Position numbers and translations under genes: made by a program
Shown: positions 35,884 through 46,312 of the stretch, piece by piece
Numbering within the stretch: position 1 is the first letter of the stretch
How the letters are laid out: the number at the start of each line of letters is the position of its first letter
Notes under the pieces: model-generated
Told to the model about the DNA's origin: nothing
Seen by the model: only the letters and a program-made list of their open reading frames with translations
Database searches by the model: none
From: Tardiphaga sp. vice304
Lineage (GTDB): Bacteria; Pseudomonadota; Alphaproteobacteria; Rhizobiales; Xanthobacteraceae
DNA: 64,000 nucleotides
Direction: 5' to 3'
Assembly: GCF_007018905.1 (NCBI RefSeq)
Contig: NZ_CP041402.1
Location: forward strand, 5,382,001-5,446,000

Positions 35884-37443
35884 GTGATGCGTTGCAACGC
35901 CGCCGAATGGGTGCGACCACATCTGATGCCAGCACGGCCAGTTCCAGAACCTATCCGACGGATATCTCCGCGCTGGCTGCTTGCCGGCGCGTTGCTCGCC
36001 GTGATCGGCTTCATGGCGATCTGCGGCAGCGTGCTGCTCGGCATGCGGACCGGCGACGAGCGGCTGGCGCAGCAGATGCTCGGCAATGTCGCCGCCCGCA
36101 TCGACGGCGACATCAGCCACAACGTCGAATTGCTCGACCTGTCGCTGAGCGCGGTGGCCGCCAACATGACGGCGCCACAAGTGCTCAACGCCACGCCGTC
36201 GATCCGGCAGGCGATCCTATTCGATCACACCACGCCGCCGCGGCAGTTCGGCGCCATCCAGGTGCTCGACGAGGCCGGAACCGTCACCATCGATTCCGCC
36301 GCGCAGCCCGCGACGGCGCGCAGTTTTGCCGACGCCGAATTCTTCAAGGTGCATCGGCGCGATCCGCTGGCCGGGCTGTATATCTCCAAACCGATGCTGC
36401 ACGACGGCACCTATGGCCTGGTGTTGAGCCGGCGCATCGCGACGCGCGACGGCCGCTTTCTCGGCGTGGTCGCCGGCATGATCCGCTACAGCTATTTCGA
36501 CGAGCTGGTCGCGGGGCTGCATTTGCAGCCCGACGACGTTGTCAGCGTGGTCCGGCAGGACGGGCTGCAGATCATGCGCGCGCCGCTGGACATGGCGGTG
36601 ATTGGAACCGACGTCAGCCGGCTGCCGGTCGTGCAGCAGGCGCTGGCGGCGCTGTCCGGTTCCCATGTCGCGACGAGCGCGGTCGATGGCATCGAGCGGC
36701 TCTATGTCTGGCGCGACGCCCGCAATCCACTGATCGTGATCGTCGGCCGCTCGACCCGCGCGATCTTCGCCGACTGGCGCCGCGAGGCGCTGGTGATTGC
36801 CGGCGCGATGGGCGCGCTGTTCCTGCTCGTGCTGGCCGTGCTGCTGCTGCTGATGCGCGAGATGAAGAAGCGCGCCGGCATCGAGGACGAGATGGCGCGG
36901 CTGGCGATCACCGATGCGCTGACCGGGCTCGGCAACCGCCGGCATTTCGACGCCACGCTGGCCAGGGAATGGCGCCGCGCGTTGCGCGCAAACGCGCCGC
37001 TGGCGCTGCTGATGATCGATGCCGACCATTTCAAGGCGTTCAACGATGCCTTCGGCCACCAGGCCGGCGATGTGGCCCTGGTCGAAATCGCCGGCTGCAT
37101 CGCCGGCCACGCGCAACGCGCCAGCGATTGCGCCGCGCGTTACGGCGGAGAGGAATTCGCGCTGTTGCTGCCCGGCCTGTCGCAGTCCCAGGCGATCGAG
37201 CTCGGCGAACGGATCCGCTCCCAGGTCGAGGAACTGAACACCGGCGCGGCCGTCACCGTGAGCATCGGCGTTGCCAGCCTGCGGCCGGCGGCCGGCCAAA
37301 GGCCCGCCGATCTGGTCGGCCACGCCGATCTGGCGCTGTACTCCGCCAAGGCGCAGGGCCGCAATTGCACCTATCCCGTTACCATCGCCTCGCAAAGCGC
37401 ACGCCGCCCGGTGCAGTCGGCGGTAATTGAGGCCGGTTCTTAA
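35884..37443 (+). CDS. Diguanylate cyclase with periplasmic Cache-like sensor
   Basis: A 519-residue membrane protein: a first TM (LLAGALLAVIGFMAICGSVL), a Cache-like periplasmic region (QFGAIQVLDEAGTVTID, FFKVHRRDPLAGLYISKP), a second TM and a C-terminal GGDEF domain. The active-site motif is GGEEF, and RASD five residues before it is the inhibitory I-site, so it should make c-di-GMP and be product-inhibited. Start GTG 35884 has GGAG nine nt upstream; ATG 35887 is an alternative. It precedes two GGDEF-EAL genes on the same strand. Confidence 0.87.
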   Translation: MMRCNAAEWVRPHLMPARPVPEPIRRISPRWLLAGALLAVIGFMAICGSVLLGMRTGDERLAQQMLGNVAARIDGDISHNVELLDLSLSAVAANMTAPQVLNATPSIRQAILFDHTTPPRQFGAIQVLDEAGTVTIDSAAQPATARSFADAEFFKVHRRDPLAGLYISKPMLHDGTYGLVLSRRIATRDGRFLGVVAGMIRYSYFDELVAGLHLQPDDVVSVVRQDGLQIMRAPLDMAVIGTDVSRLPVVQQALAALSGSHVATSAVDGIERLYVWRDARNPLIVIVGRSTRAIFADWRREALVIAGAMGALFLLVLAVLLLLMREMKKRAGIEDEMARLAITDALTGLGNRRHFDATLAREWRRALRANAPLALLMIDADHFKAFNDAFGHQAGDVALVEIAGCIAGHAQRASDCAARYGGEEFALLLPGLSQSQAIELGERIRSQVEELNTGAAVTVSIGVASLRPAAGQRPADLVGHADLALYSAKAQGRNCTYPVTIASQSARRPVQSAVIEAGS

Positions 37444-37517
37444 CCGCTGATTCACCGGCCTTGCTAACCTCCCCTGCACCCTTGCCCCGTAGCGTTCCGA
37501 ACCGGGGGAGTGACGAC

Positions 37518-40247
37518 ATGAAGTTTCGTCTGTGGGGCCAGAAGGCCGACATACCGGGTCCGACCGCACGACATCGCCTGTCGGGGATGCGGCGTGGCGT
37601 CGTGCGCTGGCTGATCGTCGCGGGCATCGTGCTGATCGGCGCGATCGCGCTCGGCACCGTGATGACGGTCAATCATTTCCGTGAGCGTGCGCTGGCCAAT
37701 TCCGCGCATGAACTGGAAAAAACGTTGTTGCTGCTGACGCGACATTTCGATCATCAATTCCAGGACCTGAAGCGCATCCAGAAAAGCCTGACCGCCGACC
37801 TGCTTGCAAATGGCGTACGATCTCCGATCAGCTTCGCCAGCCGCATGTCGAGCTATGAATCCCATGTGATGCTGACGTCGAAGGTCGATGATGACGCCGT
37901 CGGTGACATCACCGTGCTCGATGCCGAGGGTCGCCTCGTCGCCTGGTCCGGCAATTGGCCGGCGCCGGAACTCAACCTCGCCGATCGCGAATATTTCCAG
38001 GCTTTGAAATCGCAGGATTTCATCACCGACGGAGAGTTCGTTCAGCACATGCAAAGCCGCATCACGGGGCGCCCGAAGACCTTGTTTGCACGCCGTATCA
38101 GCGGCCCCGACGGACAATTCCTCGGCGTGGTGACCCGCGGCGTCGAGCCGATGGAATTCGAAAAATTCCTCGCTTCCGTGACGCTCGGCGACAATTCCGC
38201 CATCGCCATTGTCCACCGCGACGGCACGCTACTGGCCCGGTATCCGGTCATAGGGGAGATCTTTACGAAAGAGCCCAGCAGCGGCGTGCTGTTGCAACAT
38301 CTGCAAGCGAGCGGCCAGCCGGTCACGATGCGCGTGATCAGCCCCTTCGATCAGATCGAGCACATCGGATCGATCCGCTCGCTGCGGGATTTTCCGATCG
38401 CGCTGGTCGCGACCAGGGCAACCGACGACGTCCTGGCAGACTGGCGCGCCCAGACCAGGTTCCTGATCGTGACGGCCAGTTTCTCCGCCTTGGTCATCGC
38501 CATCCTGCTGCTGCTGGTGATCCGCAAGATCCAGCAGCAAAGCCGCCTTGCGCAAGCGCAGTTGACGCTTGAAAAGGACCGGCTCGATATCGCCATCAAC
38601 AACATGACGCAGGGCCTGGTCTTGTTCGACAAAAAGGCCCGCGTCGTGATCTGCAATAAACCCTATCTCGACATGTACACGGTCCCGCCGGAGCTCGCAC
38701 TTCCCGGCAGCCACTTCCGCGACCTGATTGCCCATCGAAAGGCACACGGCTCGTTCATCGGCGACATCAATACCTACGTCAGCGAAGTCCTGAAAGACGT
38801 CTGGCAGACCACCAGCGACGTGCTGCAGACCGGCGACGGCCGTTCGGTCCAGATCAGCAGGCGGCCGGTTCCCGACGGTGGCTGGGTCGCGACGCACGAA
38901 GACATTACCGAGCGCCGCCGCAGCGAGGAAAAGATCGCGCATCTGGCGCATTATGACGCGCTCACCGACCTGCCAAACCGCGTGCTGTTTCGCGAAGAGC
39001 TCGAACGGGAGCTCGCCAACCTGGCGAATGGCGCGCAATGCGCGGTGCTCTACATCGACATCGACGAATTCAAGAGTATCAACGACTCGCTCGGACATCC
39101 GGTGGGCGACGAATTACTGAAGTATATCGCGCAACGGCTGCGGCGTTGCGTGAACGGCTCCGACATGGTCGCGCGGCTCGGCGGCGACGAATTCGCCATC
39201 GTGCAGACCGGCATCGCGACACGCAGCGACATCACCGATCTGGTCGCGCGAATCCATGCCGCGATCCGCGAGCCATTCGAATGTCTCGGCCACCGTCTGC
39301 TCACCGATGCCAGCATCGGTATCGCGCTGGCGCCACAGGACGGCAGCGACCTGGATTCGCTGCTGAAGAACGCCGACCTGGCGATGTACGGCGCCAAGGC
39401 CGACGGCCGGCGCACCTATCGTTTCTTCGAACCGCAAATGGACGCCAAGGTCCGCGCCCGCCGCATGCTGGAGCTGGATCTGCGCCAGGCCATCGCCCAT
39501 GGCGGCTTCCGGGAAGGCGGCTTCGAGGTTTACTATCAGCCGCTGGTCGATCTGTCCGACGACCGCATCGTCGGCTGCGAGGCCCTGCTGCGCTGGCAGC
39601 ATCCCGAGCGCGGCATGATCTCGCCGGCCGAATTCATTCCGGTCGCCGAGGAAATCGGTGTCATCAGCCAGCTTGGCGAATGGGTCCTCGACACGGCCTG
39701 CAGCGAGGCGGCGACATGGCCGGACGATATCCGCGTCGCCGTGAACGTCTCGCCGCTCCAGTTTCGCTGCCAGTCGCTGGCCCTGAAGGTGGCCGCAGCG
39801 CTGGCCCATTCGGGCCTGCCGGCACAACGGCTGGAACTGGAGATCACCGAAGCCGTCCTGATCCGCGACGACGACGTCGCGCTGACGATCCTGCATCAGT
39901 TGCGGGAAATCGGCGTGCGGATCGCGCTCGATGATTTCGGCACCGGCTATTCCAGCTTGAGCTACCTGCAGCGCTTTCCGTTCGACAAGATCAAGATCGA
40001 CCGCTGCTTCGTGACCGATATCGCCGAGCCGCACGGTTCGTCGGTGATCGTTCAGGGGGTGGTCAACATCGCCGCCTCGCGGCACATGACGACCACCGCG
40101 GAGGGCGTGGAAACCCAGCAGCAGAAGGAATTGCTGCGCGCGCTGGGCTGCACCGAGATGCAGGGCTACCTGTTCAGTGCCGCGAAACCCGCCGCCGAGG
40201 TACGTCGGCTGATCGAAGCGCTCCGCACCAGGGCTGCGGCGGCCTGA
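37518..40247 (+). CDS. Cache-PAS-GGDEF-EAL c-di-GMP enzyme, paralogue 1
   Basis: A 909-residue membrane protein: TM, Cache-like sensor (LDAEGRLVAWSGNWPAP, RDREYF-type ligand strand), second TM, PAS domain (AINNMTQGLVLFDKKARVV), GGDEF and EAL. GGDEF is intact, but the I-site position holds NGSD, not RxxD. The EAL domain keeps EALLRW, NVSPLQF, ELEITE, DDFGTGYSS and AEGVET, so phosphodiesterase activity is likely. ATG has GGGGGAG upstream. Its neighbour is a close tandem paralogue; the catalytic halves are strikingly similar. Confidence 0.9.
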   Translation: MKFRLWGQKADIPGPTARHRLSGMRRGVVRWLIVAGIVLIGAIALGTVMTVNHFRERALANSAHELEKTLLLLTRHFDHQFQDLKRIQKSLTADLLANGVRSPISFASRMSSYESHVMLTSKVDDDAVGDITVLDAEGRLVAWSGNWPAPELNLADREYFQALKSQDFITDGEFVQHMQSRITGRPKTLFARRISGPDGQFLGVVTRGVEPMEFEKFLASVTLGDNSAIAIVHRDGTLLARYPVIGEIFTKEPSSGVLLQHLQASGQPVTMRVISPFDQIEHIGSIRSLRDFPIALVATRATDDVLADWRAQTRFLIVTASFSALVIAILLLLVIRKIQQQSRLAQAQLTLEKDRLDIAINNMTQGLVLFDKKARVVICNKPYLDMYTVPPELALPGSHFRDLIAHRKAHGSFIGDINTYVSEVLKDVWQTTSDVLQTGDGRSVQISRRPVPDGGWVATHEDITERRRSEEKIAHLAHYDALTDLPNRVLFREELERELANLANGAQCAVLYIDIDEFKSINDSLGHPVGDELLKYIAQRLRRCVNGSDMVARLGGDEFAIVQTGIATRSDITDLVARIHAAIREPFECLGHRLLTDASIGIALAPQDGSDLDSLLKNADLAMYGAKADGRRTYRFFEPQMDAKVRARRMLELDLRQAIAHGGFREGGFEVYYQPLVDLSDDRIVGCEALLRWQHPERGMISPAEFIPVAEEIGVISQLGEWVLDTACSEAATWPDDIRVAVNVSPLQFRCQSLALKVAAALAHSGLPAQRLELEITEAVLIRDDDVALTILHQLREIGVRIALDDFGTGYSSLSYLQRFPFDKIKIDRCFVTDIAEPHGSSVIVQGVVNIAASRHMTTTAEGVETQQQKELLRALGCTEMQGYLFSAAKPAAEVRRLIEALRTRAAAA

Positions 40248-40479
40248 GCGTTGGCGACACCCGGATACCAGCCGCGCGCTGCGTTTCGCCTCGACCATCT
40301 CACCGCAGCACTGCAGACGCGCTGCGGCGTCCACGCCTGACCCTGACGCCACGACCGCTTCATCAAATATTTTTACCGGGATGAAATGATCCAGGTACCG
40401 CATATGGCCGTCGTTTACCGTTTTCAGTAACACTCTCTCCACTTATGGAACCCTAGTTTGGAACTTTCAGGGGGACGAC

Positions 40480-43185
40480 ATGGGCTGGCGGGGACGGAAG
40501 CATCGGCTGGATGGCGCGGGGAAGCGGCGAAATCCCGTCCGTTGGCTGATCGCGACCGGCGTCGTCCTTTTGGGCGCCATCATTCTCGCGGCCACCCTGA
40601 CGATCATCAGCTTCCGCGACAGCGCGCTCGAGAACCATCGTCGCGAGCAGGAAAACAGACTGGTGCTGTTGACGCGCCACTACGAAAAGGAATTCAGCGA
40701 TCTCGATCGCGTTCAGCGTGACATTTCGATCCATCTGCAGCTTGCCGGCGTCGTGACGCCGGAACGCTTCATCGAACTCATGAGCACGACCGAGGAGCAC
40801 ATCAGGCTGAAGGCCAAGCTGAACAGCAAGGTAAGCAGCACCCTCAACATCCTCGATGCCGAGGGCTGGCTGATAAACTCCACCCAGGGCCGGCCGGCCG
40901 TGCACGTCAATTTCGGAGACCGCAAGTATTTTCAGCAGCTCAAGGACGCCGGGGGCAACGCCAACGAGGAGGTTTCGGAGTTGATCCTCAGCCCGATCAG
41001 CGATCAGCCACGCTTGCTGTTCGCCCGACGGCTTATGGGGCCGAACGGTGAATTCCTCGGCGTGGTGACCCGCCATGTGGCGCCAGAGCAATTCCAGGCC
41101 TTCTTCGCCACGGTATCGCCGAGCCAGGATTCCACGATAGCGCTGTGGAATGAGACGTTCACTTTGCTGGCTCGTTTTCCGCACGTGAACGACATGATCG
41201 GCAAGAGCTTCACGCCCGATGTTGCCCTGTCCCGGATAGAAACGAGCGTCGAGCCGTCGACCCTGATCCACACCGGCATCATCGACGGACGCGAGCGAAT
41301 GTCGTCGATCCAGCGGATCCCAGGCTTCCCGCTGGCAATCGTCGCCAGCACCCCACTCGATCGCGTGCTGGTCGATTGGTACGCGGTGAGGCGAGTGACC
41401 GTCATTGCCGCCCTGCTGGCGGCGTTGCTGGTCATCGGCGTTTTGTATCTGGTCATCGGCCAGGTCCGCCAGCAGAACCAATTGTCGCGCGCGCAGCTCA
41501 AGCTGGAGAGGGAGCGGCTCAGGAAGGCAATCAACAACATGACGCAGGGCCTGCTGATGTTCGATGCCGACGCGCGCGCCGTGATCGTCAATCAGAGCTA
41601 TCTCGATATGTATCATTTGCCCCGCGACACCATCTGGCAGGGCATGCCGCTGCGCGAGGCCCTGGCCCATCACCGCATCAACGGCGCTTGCGACGGCGAC
41701 GATCTCGACACGCTCTCGATGAAGGTCCTCGAAACGGTCAAGACCCGGCACGCCAGGACCATTTCCCTGAACGACGGGCGCGTGATCCATCTGCAGTGCC
41801 AGCCGATCACCGATGGCGGCTGGGTCGTCACCCACGAGGACATCACCGAGCGCCACCGTGTGGAAGAACGCATCGCCCATCTGGCGCATTACGACACGCT
41901 CACCGACCTTCCCAACCGGGCGCTGTTTCACAAGATGCTATCGCAGGAGCTGGGGTGGATTTCGCGAGGCCAGCAATGCGCCGTGATCTATGTCGACATG
42001 GACGAATTCAAGAGCATCAATGATTCCCTCGGCCATTCGGTCGGCGACGCGCTGCTGACGGAGGTGGCCAAGCGGCTGAAAGACTGCGTGCGCAACACCG
42101 ACGTGGTCGCGCGGCTGGGCGGCGACGAATTCGCCATCGTACGGACCGACCTGAAAAATCGCGATGAACTCGTCGACCTGATGGAGCGCATCCACACGGC
42201 CATCCGCGAGCCGTTCGAATGTCTCGGCCATCGTCTGCTGACCGACGCCAGCATGGGCGTCGCCCTTGCGCCGCAGGACGGCAGCGACCTTGACCAATTG
42301 CTGAGGAACGCGGACCTGGCGATGTACAGCGCCAAGGCCGACGGCCGCCGCACCTATCGTTTCTTCGAGCCGGAAATGGACGCGCGCGTGCAAAGCCGCC
42401 GCGCCCTCGAGCACGATTTGCGCGATGCCATCGCCGGCGGCAATCTGACCTCGGGCGGCTTTGAGGTGTACTACCAGCCGTTGCTCAAGCTGGCCGACGA
42501 CAGCATATCGGGATGCGAGGCCTTGCTGCGTTGGCGTCACCCCCGGCGTGGTGTGGTTTCGCCCGCCGATTTCATTCCGGTCGCCGAGGAAATCGGCGTC
42601 ATCAACCAGCTCGGCGAATGGGTGCTGACCACCGCCTGCAAGGAAGCCGCGGGTTGGCCGCAGGACATCAAGCTGGCGGTCAACGTCTCGCCGGTCCAGT
42701 TTCGCAGCCACACTTTGTCGATCAAGGTTGCCGCGGCGCTGGCTGCATCCGGACTGGCACCGGCGCGACTCGAGCTCGAGATTACCGAGGCCGTGCTGAT
42801 CCGCGACGACGAGGTCGCCCTGACCGTTCTGCACGGACTTCGCGCCATTGGCGTGCGGATCGCGCTCGACGATTTCGGCACCGGCTACTCGTCGCTGAGC
42901 TATTTGCAACGCTTCCCGTTCGACAAGATCAAGATCGATCGCTGCTTCGTGACCGAAATCGCCGAACCGAAAGGATCCTCCTCGATCGTGCAGGCGGTGG
43001 TCACCATTGCGTCCTCGCGCGACATGATCACCACTGCGGAAGGCGTCGAGACGCAGGCCCAGAAAGAACTGCTGCGCACGCTCGGCTGCACGGAGATTCA
43101 GGGATGGCTGTTCAGCGCCGCCAAACCCGCCGCCGAGATCCGGGCCCTGATCGAAGCGCACGACGCCAAGACCCGGGCGGCCTAG
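40480..43185 (+). CDS. Cache-PAS-GGDEF-EAL c-di-GMP enzyme, paralogue 2
   Basis: A 901-residue protein with the same order as its upstream neighbour: TM, Cache-like sensor, TM, PAS (AINNMTQGLLMFDADARAV), GGDEF, EAL. Here RNTD lies five residues before GGDEF, so the I-site is canonical, unlike paralogue 1. EAL motifs (EALLRW, NVSPVQF, ELEITE, DDFGTGYSS, AEGVET) are kept. The sensor part is more diverged than the catalytic part, suggesting different signals. ATG 40480 has GGGGGA upstream, and 232 bp separate the two genes, so it may have its own promoter. Confidence 0.9.
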   Translation: MGWRGRKHRLDGAGKRRNPVRWLIATGVVLLGAIILAATLTIISFRDSALENHRREQENRLVLLTRHYEKEFSDLDRVQRDISIHLQLAGVVTPERFIELMSTTEEHIRLKAKLNSKVSSTLNILDAEGWLINSTQGRPAVHVNFGDRKYFQQLKDAGGNANEEVSELILSPISDQPRLLFARRLMGPNGEFLGVVTRHVAPEQFQAFFATVSPSQDSTIALWNETFTLLARFPHVNDMIGKSFTPDVALSRIETSVEPSTLIHTGIIDGRERMSSIQRIPGFPLAIVASTPLDRVLVDWYAVRRVTVIAALLAALLVIGVLYLVIGQVRQQNQLSRAQLKLERERLRKAINNMTQGLLMFDADARAVIVNQSYLDMYHLPRDTIWQGMPLREALAHHRINGACDGDDLDTLSMKVLETVKTRHARTISLNDGRVIHLQCQPITDGGWVVTHEDITERHRVEERIAHLAHYDTLTDLPNRALFHKMLSQELGWISRGQQCAVIYVDMDEFKSINDSLGHSVGDALLTEVAKRLKDCVRNTDVVARLGGDEFAIVRTDLKNRDELVDLMERIHTAIREPFECLGHRLLTDASMGVALAPQDGSDLDQLLRNADLAMYSAKADGRRTYRFFEPEMDARVQSRRALEHDLRDAIAGGNLTSGGFEVYYQPLLKLADDSISGCEALLRWRHPRRGVVSPADFIPVAEEIGVINQLGEWVLTTACKEAAGWPQDIKLAVNVSPVQFRSHTLSIKVAAALAASGLAPARLELEITEAVLIRDDEVALTVLHGLRAIGVRIALDDFGTGYSSLSYLQRFPFDKIKIDRCFVTEIAEPKGSSSIVQAVVTIASSRDMITTAEGVETQAQKELLRTLGCTEIQGWLFSAAKPAAEIRALIEAHDAKTRAA

Positions 43186-43229
43186 GCGCCCTGCGCGGGG
43201 CGTGCTGCGGGGCGAACTGCAGCGCGCCG

Positions 43230-44390
43230 TTATTCCACCAACGTGAACTGCAGCAGCAGCGTCCGTTGCAGCATTGAGAAATTGTCGTCGGATACCAGCG
43301 TCAGCACGGTGTCGCCGTCTTCGGTGACATGAACATCGAGGCCTTCGAAATTATCGATTTCGTGGCCTAAGTCGGCATCGAAAATCGAGGGACCATCCAC
43401 CGTGGCGCCGGCGGCGATCGACGCCAGAGCGATGCGGCGGATGCGAATGCCGGCGCCGCCGAGCAGCGACAATTTGCGCTCCAGCACCAGCAGGTCGCCG
43501 GTCGGCAGCTGCGCGGCGTCGCTGATGTCGTAGCTGTCGGTGCGGCGCACCGAGAACGTCGCCGTCGCCTTGCCGCCGATCAGCCAGGCCATGATGTTGC
43601 CAGCGGGATCGAGGCCCCGTTCGGAAATCGCGATCAACGTTCCCGCCAGCGCAAGACCCTTGCGACCGACCACCAGCGATTCCAGGCTGCCATTGGACGG
43701 CAGCTTGCGCATGCCCGGCGGCTGCGGAAGCACCTCGGCGCGGGCGCGCACGCCATCGCGTCCGAAATCGAATTTCAGGATCTGGTGCACCCGCTCGAGG
43801 CCGACATAGACGGTCGGCCCATCGACCGCGATCGACTCGCTATCATACCATTTGCGCGCGGTGATGGCGCGACCATCGGGGCCCAGGATCGGCGCCGCCT
43901 CGACATCGGTCAGGCCGACCATCGCCTTGCCGCTATACGCAATCTTGCCGGTGAACCAGTTGCCCTGGTCGCTGATCGAGACGAAGCCCTCGCCCCTGGC
44001 ATCCAGCCGGATGCCGGAGAGGCCGCCGAAGTCGCGATATTTCGAGGTGAGGATCAGGCCGCTGCGATAGCGCAACTGGCCGAACTGCACATGGCTGCGA
44101 TCGCGGGTGTCGAAGGATGGGACCGGGCGGGCGTCGACCTCGATCGAGACAGGCTCGCGGGTCGGCGGCGGAGTGGCGGGAATGGTTTGGGCGTGAGCGA
44201 GAGATGAGAACATAAAAGCAGCAATGGCAACGATCGGCGCGCGAATAAAACGCCGCGCTATCGTCCCCCCTCCCCCTTGCGGGGAGGGGCCGGGGGTGGG
44301 GGTGCCACGGGCGACGTCGCTTGTGGTTACCCCCCTCCCCGACCCTCCCCCGCAAGGGGGGAGGGAGCACTCAGGCCGGAGCGCTGTCAT
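43230..44390 (-). CDS. Phytase-like esterase-activity protein, N-terminus overlapping a C-rich repeat
   Basis: The core (LTSKYRDFGGLSGIRLDARG, FVSISDQGNWF, YDSESIAVDG, NFEGLDVH) is the 'esterase-like activity of phytase' beta-propeller family, secreted. The signal peptide (RRFIRAPIVAIAAFMFSSLA) is at residues 46-65 of the open frame, not at its start. The only usable start before it is ATG at 44390, 7 nt after the cobT stop. The first 44 codons then come from the repeat at 44264-44370 (PTPGPSPQGG). The native start may have been displaced by the repeat. ATG at 44213 would remove the signal. Confidence 0.78.
   Translation of the reverse strand: MTALRPECSLPPCGGGSGRGVTTSDVARGTPTPGPSPQGGGGTIARRFIRAPIVAIAAFMFSSLAHAQTIPATPPPTREPVSIEVDARPVPSFDTRDRSHVQFGQLRYRSGLILTSKYRDFGGLSGIRLDARGEGFVSISDQGNWFTGKIAYSGKAMVGLTDVEAAPILGPDGRAITARKWYDSESIAVDGPTVYVGLERVHQILKFDFGRDGVRARAEVLPQPPGMRKLPSNGSLESLVVGRKGLALAGTLIAISERGLDPAGNIMAWLIGGKATATFSVRRTDSYDISDAAQLPTGDLLVLERKLSLLGGAGIRIRRIALASIAAGATVDGPSIFDADLGHEIDNFEGLDVHVTEDGDTVLTLVSDDNFSMLQRTLLLQFTLVE
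44264..44370. repeat. C-rich palindromic repeat pair (CCCCCTTGCGGGGA family)
   Basis: Two inverse units, one around CTCCCCCTTGCGGGGAGGG and one around CCTCCCCCGCAAGGGGGG, flank about 40 bp. The pair lies inside the 5' end of the esterase frame. Same family at 46313, 49732, 54094, 54589, 57819 and 61796. Confidence 0.88.
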
Positions 44391-44397
44391 AAGTATA

Positions 44398-46299
44398 CTA
44401 ATGCGTCTTGCGCCGGCGGCGGCCGGTCGGCGCGGCGCCTGACGTTTCGCTGAACAATTCCGCCAGCTTCTCGGTAATCGCGCCGCCGAGTTCTTCGGCG
44501 TCCACGATGGTCACGGCGCGGCGATAATAGCGCGTCACGTCATGGCCGATGCCGATCGCGATCAGCTCGACCGGCGAGCGGGTCTCGATCTCCTCGATGA
44601 TGTGGCGCAGGTGGCGCTCCAGATAATTGCCGGGATTGACCGACAGCGTGGAATCGTCGACCGGCGCGCCATCCGAAATCATCATCAGGATCTTGCGCTG
44701 CTCGGAGCGGCCAAGCAGGCGCTTGTGCGCCCAGTCGAGCGCCTCTCCGTCGATATTTTCCTTCAGCAGCCCCTCGCGCATCATCAGCCCGAGATTCTTG
44801 CGCGCCCGGCGCCACGGCGCATCGGCCGACTTGTAGATGATGTGGCGCAGATCGTTGAGACGACCCGGGTTCGCGGGCTTGCCGGCGGCGAGCCACGCCT
44901 CGCGCGACTGTCCACCCTTCCAGGCCCGCGTCGTGAAGCCGAGAATCTCGACCTTGACGCCGCAGCGCTCGAGCGTACGCGCCAGAATGTCGGCGCAGGT
45001 CGCCGCCACCGTGATCGGGCGGCCGCGCATCGAGCCGGAATTGTCGAGCAGCAGCGTCACCACGGTATCGCGGAACGTCGCTTCCTTCTCGTGCATGAAG
45101 GACAACGGATGGTGCGGATCGGTGACCACGCGCGACAGCCGCGCGGGATCGAGGATGCCCTCCTCGAGGTCGAAATCCCAGGCGCGGTTCTGCTGCGCCA
45201 TCAACTTGCGCTGCAGCCGGTTGGCGAGCCGCGCCACGATGCCCTGCAGATGCGCGAGCTGCTTGTCGAGATAGGAGCGCAGCCGCTCCAGCTCGTCATG
45301 GTCGCAGAGGTCCTCGGCGGCGATCACCTCGTCGAATTTCGGCGCAAAGGCATGATATTCCGGCCCGCGCAGTTCGTTGGCGCCGCGGGAATTCGGCCGT
45401 GTCGCCTCGCCCGGCGTCTCGTCCTCGCCCGTCTCGCCTTCATCGAAGGTGTCGGAGGTCGAGGCCTGGGCGCTTTCCATCGACTGGTCGGACATCTCGT
45501 CGGAGGTCGCCTCAGCCTGGTCGGCGTTCATTTCCTGCGAGGCGTCGCTCTCCGGCGAACCTTCGGCGCCGGCCTGGTCGTTCTCGCCCTGGCGCTCGTC
45601 GTCCTCGCTCTGGTCGTCCTCGGAATCGGCGTTGCGCTCGTCGCCGAGTTCGAGCGCGGACAACAGGTCATGCACGGCGTCACCGAACTTGGCCTGGTTC
45701 TCGGTAAAGCCCGTAAGCTGGTCGAGGCGGTGCCCGATCTTGTCTTCGAGAATCGGACGCCACAGGTCGACCATCTTTTTCGCCGCGTTCGGCGGCGCCA
45801 GGCCGGTCAGGCGCTCGCGCACCAGCATCGCCAGCGCATCCGCCAGCGGCGCGTCGGCGCGGTCGGTGATCTCGTCGAACTTGCCGCGATGAAAATGATC
45901 GTCGAGCATCGCGCCGAGGTTCTTGGCGACGCCTGCCATGCGGAGCGAGCCGATCGCCTCGACACGCGCCTGCTCGACCGCCTCGAACACGCCGCGCGCC
46001 TGCGGATTGCCCGGCATCAGCTTGCGATGCACTTTCGGATCGTGGCAGGCGAGCTTCAGCGCGATGGAATCAGCGTAACCGCGCACGATCGCGGCATCGC
46101 GCTTGCTCATCTTGCGCGCCGGCTCCGGCAGCCGCGCCTTGCCCGGCGACAGGCCGGGCCGCTCGGCGGCGAAGGTCACTTCCAGCTCTGGCGATTTCGA
46201 GATCGCCCGCAGGCACGACGTCACCGCGCGCTTGAACGGCTCGGTCGGCGCTTCTTTGGCGCCGGTGCGGAATTTGTTGGTGGTGGGTGTCGTGCTCAT
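44398..46299 (-). CDS. cobT: Aerobic cobaltochelatase subunit CobT
   Basis: A 633-residue protein. The N-terminal CobT helical part ([19 protein letters not shown]) leads to an acidic Glu/Asp/Ser-rich middle, as usual in CobT. A C-terminal vWA domain follows with the MIDAS motif [13 protein letters not shown] and [11 protein letters not shown]. With CobS and CobN it inserts cobalt into hydrogenobyrinic acid diamide in cobalamin synthesis. It lies downstream of cobS on the same strand; the 217-bp gap is filled by C-rich repeats. cobN is not in the window. Confidence 0.95.
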   Translation of the reverse strand: MSTTPTTNKFRTGAKEAPTEPFKRAVTSCLRAISKSPELEVTFAAERPGLSPGKARLPEPARKMSKRDAAIVRGYADSIALKLACHDPKVHRKLMPGNPQARGVFEAVEQARVEAIGSLRMAGVAKNLGAMLDDHFHRGKFDEITDRADAPLADALAMLVRERLTGLAPPNAAKKMVDLWRPILEDKIGHRLDQLTGFTENQAKFGDAVHDLLSALELGDERNADSEDDQSEDDERQGENDQAGAEGSPESDASQEMNADQAEATSDEMSDQSMESAQASTSDTFDEGETGEDETPGEATRPNSRGANELRGPEYHAFAPKFDEVIAAEDLCDHDELERLRSYLDKQLAHLQGIVARLANRLQRKLMAQQNRAWDFDLEEGILDPARLSRVVTDPHHPLSFMHEKEATFRDTVVTLLLDNSGSMRGRPITVAATCADILARTLERCGVKVEILGFTTRAWKGGQSREAWLAAGKPANPGRLNDLRHIIYKSADAPWRRARKNLGLMMREGLLKENIDGEALDWAHKRLLGRSEQRKILMMISDGAPVDDSTLSVNPGNYLERHLRHIIEEIETRSPVELIAIGIGHDVTRYYRRAVTIVDAEELGGAITEKLAELFSETSGAAPTGRRRRKTH

Positions 46300-46312
46300 C
46301 GCCGTCGCTTTC

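Noticed and set aside
40453-41931. Open frame antisense to GGDEF-EAL paralogue 2
   Set aside because: The sense strand has a complete Cache-PAS-GGDEF-EAL protein; the antisense product has no domain.
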